Shown: in pieces, positions 58,270 to 64,000 of the stretch
Layout: the number at the start of each line of letters is the position of its first letter
Position numbering within the stretch: the first letter of the stretch is position 1
DNA from: Buxus sempervirens
Lineage: Eukaryota; Streptophyta; Magnoliopsida; Buxales; Buxaceae
DNA length: 64,000 nucleotides
Assembly (NCBI GenBank): GCA_947561395.2
Contig: OX387195.1
Coordinates: 1,123,501-1,187,500, forward strand
Direction: 5' to 3'
Position numbers and translations under genes: made by a program
Notes under the pieces: generated by a model
Database searches by the model: none
Told to the model about the DNA's origin: nothing
Seen by the model: the letters and a program-made list of their open reading frames with translations, nothing else

Positions 58270-58430
58270 TTAGGGGTATGCGCCGACCTCGGGCACTAGG
58301 CGCGAGGTAGGCGCGGGCCGGGCGGACCAAAAAACGCGAAAAACACAAAAAAAACGAGGTGGGCGCGAGGTTCGCGCGACCTCACGCGAGCCTCGCGCGA
58401 GATGAGCGTGAGCCTCGCGCGAGCTCGGCG
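58270..58430. repeat. CGCG-rich block in the nested LTR
   Basis: Repeated GCGCGAGGTNGGCGCG- and CGCGAGCCTCGCGCGAG-like motifs. It corresponds in position to 22978-23115 of the related LTR but with different unit order. Confidence 0.75.
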
Positions 58431-59699
58431 GATACCCGATGCTCTGTTTTTCTTTCAAACTCCATTTCTGAGCTCATTTTGAGCTCTGTAACTCATCCCA
58501 GATGTTCCCCAGACTCCCAAGAGACCCTTAAACATGCATTTAAATTAATCTGAACTACTTCATCACACGACCCCCAAATTTCTTTTTAAGCAAAACCGAG
58601 CCCGATGATACATAAAACCAAGCCCGATGACTTCACAGGGGTAATGAGGATGATGGAGCATGTTAGCAAGCGCACAGGCAGGGGGTTGGGGAGCATGTTG
58701 GCATGTTTAACAAAAATTAGATAGTGACCATAAAAGACAGGGATTGCATGGGCAACAAAAAATACAAAACTCTCACCTACGCCTGGACTAGACCGGACCT
58801 TCGAGCATGTCCGGTAACCGTCAGGGAAAGGAAGGAGAGGGGGGGTTTACAGGGATACAAAAGACTCACTTAGCTGGGAACACACTCCCTTTTACGCCAA
58901 ATCCCATATTGCCCGGAACCGTAGCCTGGGAGATCCCATGCGGAAGCAAACGTGGTGGATACCATACTTACACAAGAAAAGTCATGCAAGAAAACCAATT
59001 TTCATATATGTGGCATAGGAGCTAGAGGGGGACAATACCTGAAAGTTCTGAGCTCTTTCGTGGAAGTGTGTGACCTCCTCGAAGCGAAACGCCGCTGCGA
59101 GCTTCCTCTCCAATAGCCACCACAAGCAGCTCCTCCGGTCTTTGGTAGAAGGGTGAAGAAGAAGGAGAAAAGAAGGGATCAGAAGGCAAGGTCGGGTGCT
59201 TGGGAATATAGGGAGGGAAGTCAGGCCTCGGGAGGGGAAGTTTTTTTTTTGAGAACCAACAGCCAACCAGAGTAAAAACCTTTACTGAGAATAAAAAATC
59301 CCAACCCTTAGTTTTTTTTTCGACCAAAAACTTCCAACCCCCTGCGCGCGATTTCGCGCGGCTTATATAAGCAACAAAAAAAGGGTATGCGCCCACCTTG
59401 GCGCCCAGCTCAAGGTGGGCGCAAGCCCGCTCGCCACGTCCGCGCGAGCGGCATAATGATGAAAATCATTTAATGCCGCCGCTCGCCGGACGTAAAAATC
59501 TTTAAAATTCAGATTTAGTCCCTGACAATTTTTGGTAAATCCGATATTCTCGGATTTTTACAGATTTAGTCTCTGGGATATTTCGAATGTTCGGATATTT
59601 ACGGATTTGATCCCCGAGATATTTTCCTGCGCAACTCGCCACGTGTGCAGCTTTTTGCCATGTGCGCAGATTGCCGGTTTTGCTGCTCGGAAATTTCAT

Positions 59700-60410
59700 C
59701 AGCTCATATTTTCTTCATCCGGACTCCGATCTGGGCAAACTTAGTTTCATTAGAATCGTATCAGAGCCCTCCATCCCATGACCTAGGGGTAGGCCTCTGG
59801 ATCGGATTTCAGCAGAAAGTCAACTTTTGGCTCTGCTCAAGTTTGACCGCCCGCAGAACCTTCATCCGGACCCCGATTCCTGCAAACTCAGTTGCGTTGG
59901 GATCGTGTCGAGATTCTCTATCCAATGACCTAGGGTTAGGCCTCTGGATCGGATTTTAGCAGAAAGTCAACTTTTGGCTCTTCTTAGGTTTGACCGCCCG
60001 CAGAACCTTCATCCGGACCCCGATTCCTGCAAACGCAGTTGCGTTGGACTCGTGTCGAGATTCTCTATCCAATGATATAAAGCAAGGTACTTGGCACGGA
60101 ATTCGAGGAAAAGTCAACTCTCGGCTTTTCCTTAAGTTTGACCGCCCGCAGAACCTTCATCCGGACCCCGATTCCTGCAAACCCAGTTGCGTTGGACTCG
60201 TGTCGGGATTCTCTATCCAATGGTATAAAGCAAGATACTTGGCACGGAATTCGAGGAAAAGTCAACTCTCGGCTTTTCCTTAAGTTTGACCGCCCGCAGA
60301 ACCTTCATCCGGACCCCGATTCCTGCAAACCCAGTTGCGTTGGACTCGTGTTGGGATTCTCTATTCATTGAGATAAAGCAAGGTGGCCAATTTTCACTTG
60401 ATCAAAAAGT
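59700..60410. repeat. Five tandem units of about 147 bp in the nested LTR
   Basis: Anchor TTCATCCGGA occurs at 59714, 59861, 60008, 60156 and 60304. Each unit also has GTTGCGTTGG, ATTCTCTATCCAATGA and AAAGTCAACT. The related LTR at 21579 has only about two such units (near 21750 and 21907). Confidence 0.9.
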
Positions 60411-60802
60411 CAACTTTTCACCCCTTAGGGTTTGACTTACTGTCCAGGGTTTGCATTTTTTTATTTTATTTTATTTTTTTTTGAGGGAGCGCAAAAATGA
60501 GGTGCTTACACTCAGAATTTGGAAAAACTTTAATTAAGATTAATTAAATAAAATTAAGTAAGAACAAATAACTAAACCAATGATTCACTAGGTGGGTTTA
60601 GTTTAATTGAGATGGTTAAATGGCTCAATGGCTCAATGGTTTAGTTTAATTAGACCAATGATTCAATAGGTGGATTTAGTTTAATTGAACCAGTTCAAAT
60701 GGTTCAATGGTTTAAAAAAAAAAACAAATAAACCAACAGCCATTCACGATTTGAACATTTGGGGTTTTTGGTGTTTGGGGTCGTCAAGGGTTTGGAGGAA
60801 AG

Positions 60803-61132
60803 GAAACGCAGAAGAAGAAGAAGAAATCATGGAGGAAGAGAAAGGGGAAAGGAGAGGAAGAAGAAGAAGAAAAGAAGAAGAGGGAAGGGCGTCCATCTTG
60901 GTCGCTGTTGGGATCTTGGTCGCTGTTGGGGGTTAAAACAAAAAGGAGAAAAACTAGTGGAAGAGGAGAAGAAGAGAAAGAAGAGGAGAAGAAAAGAGGA
61001 AGAAAGAAAGGGGGTGTTCATTTGGGGGGTTTAGCTGCAAAAGAGAAGGAGAAGAGAAAAGAGAAGAAGAAAAGAAAGGAAGAAGAAGAAGAGGAGGAAG
61101 AGAAGAAAAAGGAAAAGGGAGAAAGAGAAAAT
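60803..61132 (+). repeat. Long GAAGAA-type purine tract
   Basis: About 330 bp, mostly A and G on the plus strand, with a less purine-rich stretch at 60885-60940. It yields Lys/Glu/Arg-rich and, on the other strand, Phe/Ser/Leu-rich chance ORFs. It lies within the outer solo LTR. Confidence 0.9.
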
Positions 61133-63765
61133 GGGTTGGGCGTGGATTCGCAAAATCGGTAAGTAGCATTCATTTCTCGTTTCTTTTGATTTCTGTTTGG
61201 TTTCTTTTTTTATTCTGGTTGCTTGATAGATGATTGTTGGGGTTTCGATGAAGTTTGGCTTTGATCGATTGTTGCTGTTTGTTGATTTCCGTTGATCGAT
61301 GGCTTTGATCGTTTCTTTTGATTTCTGGTTACTTGATTAACGACTGTTGGGATTTCCGTTGGTGGAGCATGAATTTATGTTGATCAAATTCTATTGATTT
61401 CTATTTGTCATTTCTCTGTTGCAAAAGAAAAGTTCTCCGATCGGAGGATTACCAACTCAGGTTTATTTTAGTTTGGTGATAGTAGCTAATTAGATTTTGC
61501 ACAGAAGGTCATCAGGCACCAACTCCAAAGGAACACCACCATCTATTTTTTATTTAGGTTCTGATTTGGGGCTTTGTCCAAAACATCTGGTTTATGTTCA
61601 GATTTTCAGATCTGTTAGGTTCAGATTTTCATGATTTTTAGGAATGTTAGGTTCAGATTTGTTATTTTCCAAAATTGTTATTGTTCAGACTTGTTAGGTT
61701 GGGATTTTAGACTTTGATTTAGCATGAGAAAAATACTAACTTTAAGTTCTGAATCGGGTTAAGAAAGTGAACTTGTCTATGCTACCTTTTGTTAGAGAAG
61801 ATAGAAAAAGTGATGGTTGGAATTTTCTATGATTGGTTGGATTGGGGTTAAACAGGAAGCAATCTGTTTTGGAGTTGTGATTGAGTTGTTTTAAAGTTTA
61901 GATGTTGATTGGTCAATTAAAATAAGTGTTATTGTTTGGTGTTGGAATATGCTTAGGTTCTGATGGGAGTTGTTTGAAGTATTCTGATTTAGTTGCTACG
62001 AATATGGTTTCTTATTTGTGATGGAATTTCTATTTTAGGTTCTGATTTTACGTTTGATTTGGATATGAAAATACTGATTCTAAGTTCTGAAATGGAACTG
62101 TGAAAATGAGACTTGTCTAGGCTACCTTCTGTTAGAGAACCTTAAGATGAGGTCAGTAGTCTAAAATTTCGGTGGCTTGCGAAGGTTAGGAAATTTCGCG
62201 TAAAAATTCATATTAGTAGTTTAAAATTTAGTTTAGGGTATTTGTAGTTGAATGGAATTGGTTTAGGACCAATCGGAACTCGAGGTATTGAAAGAAAAAT
62301 CCAGAAAAGTTGATGATTTCCGTTCGGTAGGTTTCGCGGCAGATTGTAACCACCTGTAGTAAAATGACCATAACTTCCTGTAAGAGACTCCGAATTACGA
62401 ACCGTTTGTTGCGTTGGAAACTAAACTTGTAGAGTTTTCCAACGATATATGGTACGTATACTAATTCCTCATAGATTAAATCAGGTTTAGCATTCGATCA
62501 ACTAGTTAAAATCAGTTCTGCAAAGTAAACAGCAACTGCAAACCAACCGTGGATAATTTGCATTCGGTATTCTCCGAACATGAAATTGATTTATTTCTAA
62601 CTTGTGTTCGAAAGTGGTTTATAAAATGATTTGAGATTGTAATTGGAAATTGAAGTTGAGGTTTCTTGCTAGTGAGAAAGGCAATGAGCCAATGGCATCC
62701 TGAAAGGCAGAATGGCCTAGGGATGTAGTGGCAAGTGAACAGCAAGGTTCACTTAATTTTTGTTGTATCTGGGCAGTTGAGCTCTTATGGGTTTTGTTTA
62801 GTAAAAGATTTGAATGATTAATTCTTATACTAGTCTAAACAGTATAGAGTTGGTCGTGGATCCACAGTCAGTCTTGATCGTGCGTTAGTGTTGGCTTGTC
62901 GAGTTAATACCCCGGGCTAATTGTGTACCACCGTGTGGGATCAGTGAGGCCTTCGTGTGTGATTGATGAACTGCAGCGTACCAACCCATGCGTGGGTGCT
63001 CCACTCGTGCGATGACCGTGCACGGCTTCAATGACGAGTAGTGAGGTAGCAAACCAACTAAGGGTGGTTAACCCGATTTATAGGCACGCTAATTCATGAA
63101 TCTTACATACGCTTTATTTCTGACATGATATTGTTATATGTGAATTGTTCACCGCACGATTTGATGGAATTGATCTTATGATATGTAGCATGTTATTTTA
63201 TTATGTAAAATTGCATCAACTGTTTATATCTTGCATTATGCTACTTACTGGGACATTAGTCTCACATAAGTTTTGTTTTTATCGGATTTGTTTTCAGATC
63301 TAGCGGGTGCGAAGCGTAGCGGGGCCGAAGTAGAGGATTATCTCTAGTATAGGCCGGAGGACTACTTCTATCCTGGCTAGTGATAGAAAGGGCAATTTTT
63401 TTTGATAATTGTATATTTATTTTTTTTTTGAAACTGTGTATATTGTATATAGTGAGAGAGAGAGAGAGTTGAGAGATAGATAGCCTTTGATAATATACTC
63501 TTGTGGAAAGATTAGTATGTGATGTGCATGATAGATATATATATAAACTGTGTTTATCAGGTTATTATCTGTGTTTGAGGGCTTAACCCATACTCGTATG
63601 TACAGGCGTTATATAGCCGTTTTTCTGAAAAAAAAATTTAGGATGTTATTTTTGTGTCTGATTAGTTCTGAAGTTAGTTTTCATTACTTTGGGCCCTAAG
63701 CTAGTGCTCAGGAGCCAATAATAAACCCGATGCGGGTGAACCTGGTTCTGGGGTGCTACACATTG

Positions 63766-64000
63766 CAACTAAACTCGCAAGAATCTAAGATTTCAAATGA
63801 AATCCCTGTTATATACAATTGCTTACCAATTATCTTTCCACCATACTATATTCCACATGATCTATTAGGATTGAAATCTCATCACTGAATAATTTTCTAA
63901 TTCTTGTAATTAATCAATCTTAATTGACATTTCAGTTGGACTTTTCAAAACTTTTTCAAAAATAATTCATATAATAATATATAATATATATTAAAAACAT
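63766..64000. other. AT-rich flank, no feature seen
   Basis: Unique-looking AT-rich sequence after the solo LTR, ending in TA-rich DNA at the window edge. Should join to 57131 in the pre-insertion state. Confidence 0.5.

Larger units (their letters stand above)
57145..60510 (-). mobile_element. Tat-like solo LTR nested in the outer LTR, 3,366 bp
   Basis: On the minus strand it starts TGTAAGCACCTCATTTTTGC (60510) and ends ACGCGCGCACA (57145), like the copy at 21579-24374. Flanks are CCCGG (57140-57144) and CTCAG (60511-60515), which fit a TSD altered by two transitions. It holds five tandem 147-bp units, a CGCG-rich block and a 25-bp palindrome (58082-58106). Confidence 0.83.
57132..63760 (+). 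mobile_element. Tekay/Del-like solo LTR interrupted by another solo LTR
   Basis: Outer ends TGTAAGACC (57132) and GGGGTGCTACA (63760), TSD CATTG at 57127-57131 and 63761-63765. Without the insertion at 57145-60510 it is about 3.26 kb. It has the family motif at 63240-63300 (TACTTACTGGGACATTAGTC ... TTTTCAGATCT). No internal genes. It contains a long purine tract at 60803-61132. Confidence 0.85.

Noticed and set aside
60759..61169. Lys/Glu-rich and Phe/Ser/Leu-rich ORFs
   Set aside because: Produced by the GAAGAA-type purine tract inside a solo LTR.

Overview
The window is nuclear DNA of a flowering plant. It carries plant-type transposable elements (Ty3/gypsy elements of Tat/Ogre and Tekay/Del type, L1 and RTE LINEs, hAT elements, foldback MITEs, a TRIM), primer-binding sites matching plant tRNA-Arg and initiator tRNA-Met, and one clear host gene, a tandem-WHy LEA_2 protein close to Arabidopsis At2g44060. 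The species cannot be named from the sequence. Gene density is about one per 64 kb. Almost everything else is nested retroelement sequence.

Layout. 1-1529: end of a Tekay/Del-like LTR. 1650-16282: a Tat/Ogre-like LTR retrotransposon in minus orientation, with 2.7-kb LTRs differing at only two positions that I could find, a tRNA-Arg PBS, a polypurine tract, a frameshifted gag and no pol. Its long 5' untranslated region holds several tandem arrays, two of which are arrays of short inverted repeats with 9-nt centres and a period of about 40 bp. 16283-30079: one old L1-type LINE (plus) broken by four insertions: a 4.4-kb hAT-like element (16371-20811, itself carrying a solo LTR and a captured PADRE/DUF4228 gene fragment), a Tat-like solo LTR (21579-24374) and a Tekay-like solo LTR (24510-27737). 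Each of these four has a target-site duplication (TSD) that I could read. 30080-42800: gene-poor DNA with LINE relics, a 409-bp foldback MITE and a hAT MITE. 42977-50620: the LEA_2 gene (minus). Its coding exon is intact. A likely 5' UTR exon lies 6.5 kb upstream, and the intron between them holds an RTE LINE relic, two MITEs and a PBS/LTR relic. 51090-56373: a decayed, 3'-truncated Ty3/gypsy element (plus), whose protease is split by a 1.93-kb LINE insertion (minus) and whose end is cut by a complete 498-bp TRIM (minus). 57132-63760: a Tekay-like solo LTR with a second Tat-like solo LTR nested inside it.

The most unusual signal is the architecture of the 1650-16282 element. Four 23-bp units of TATCCGG-N9-CCGGATA recur at exactly 39-bp intervals in each LTR and again in the internal region. 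A 19-unit array with 8-bp arms and 9-nt centres lies upstream of gag. In both arrays some arm changes are matched by the complementary change in the partner arm. The LTR also carries a TATA box and a canonical splice donor, and an acceptor lies just before gag, which suggests a spliced gag mRNA separate from the genomic RNA.
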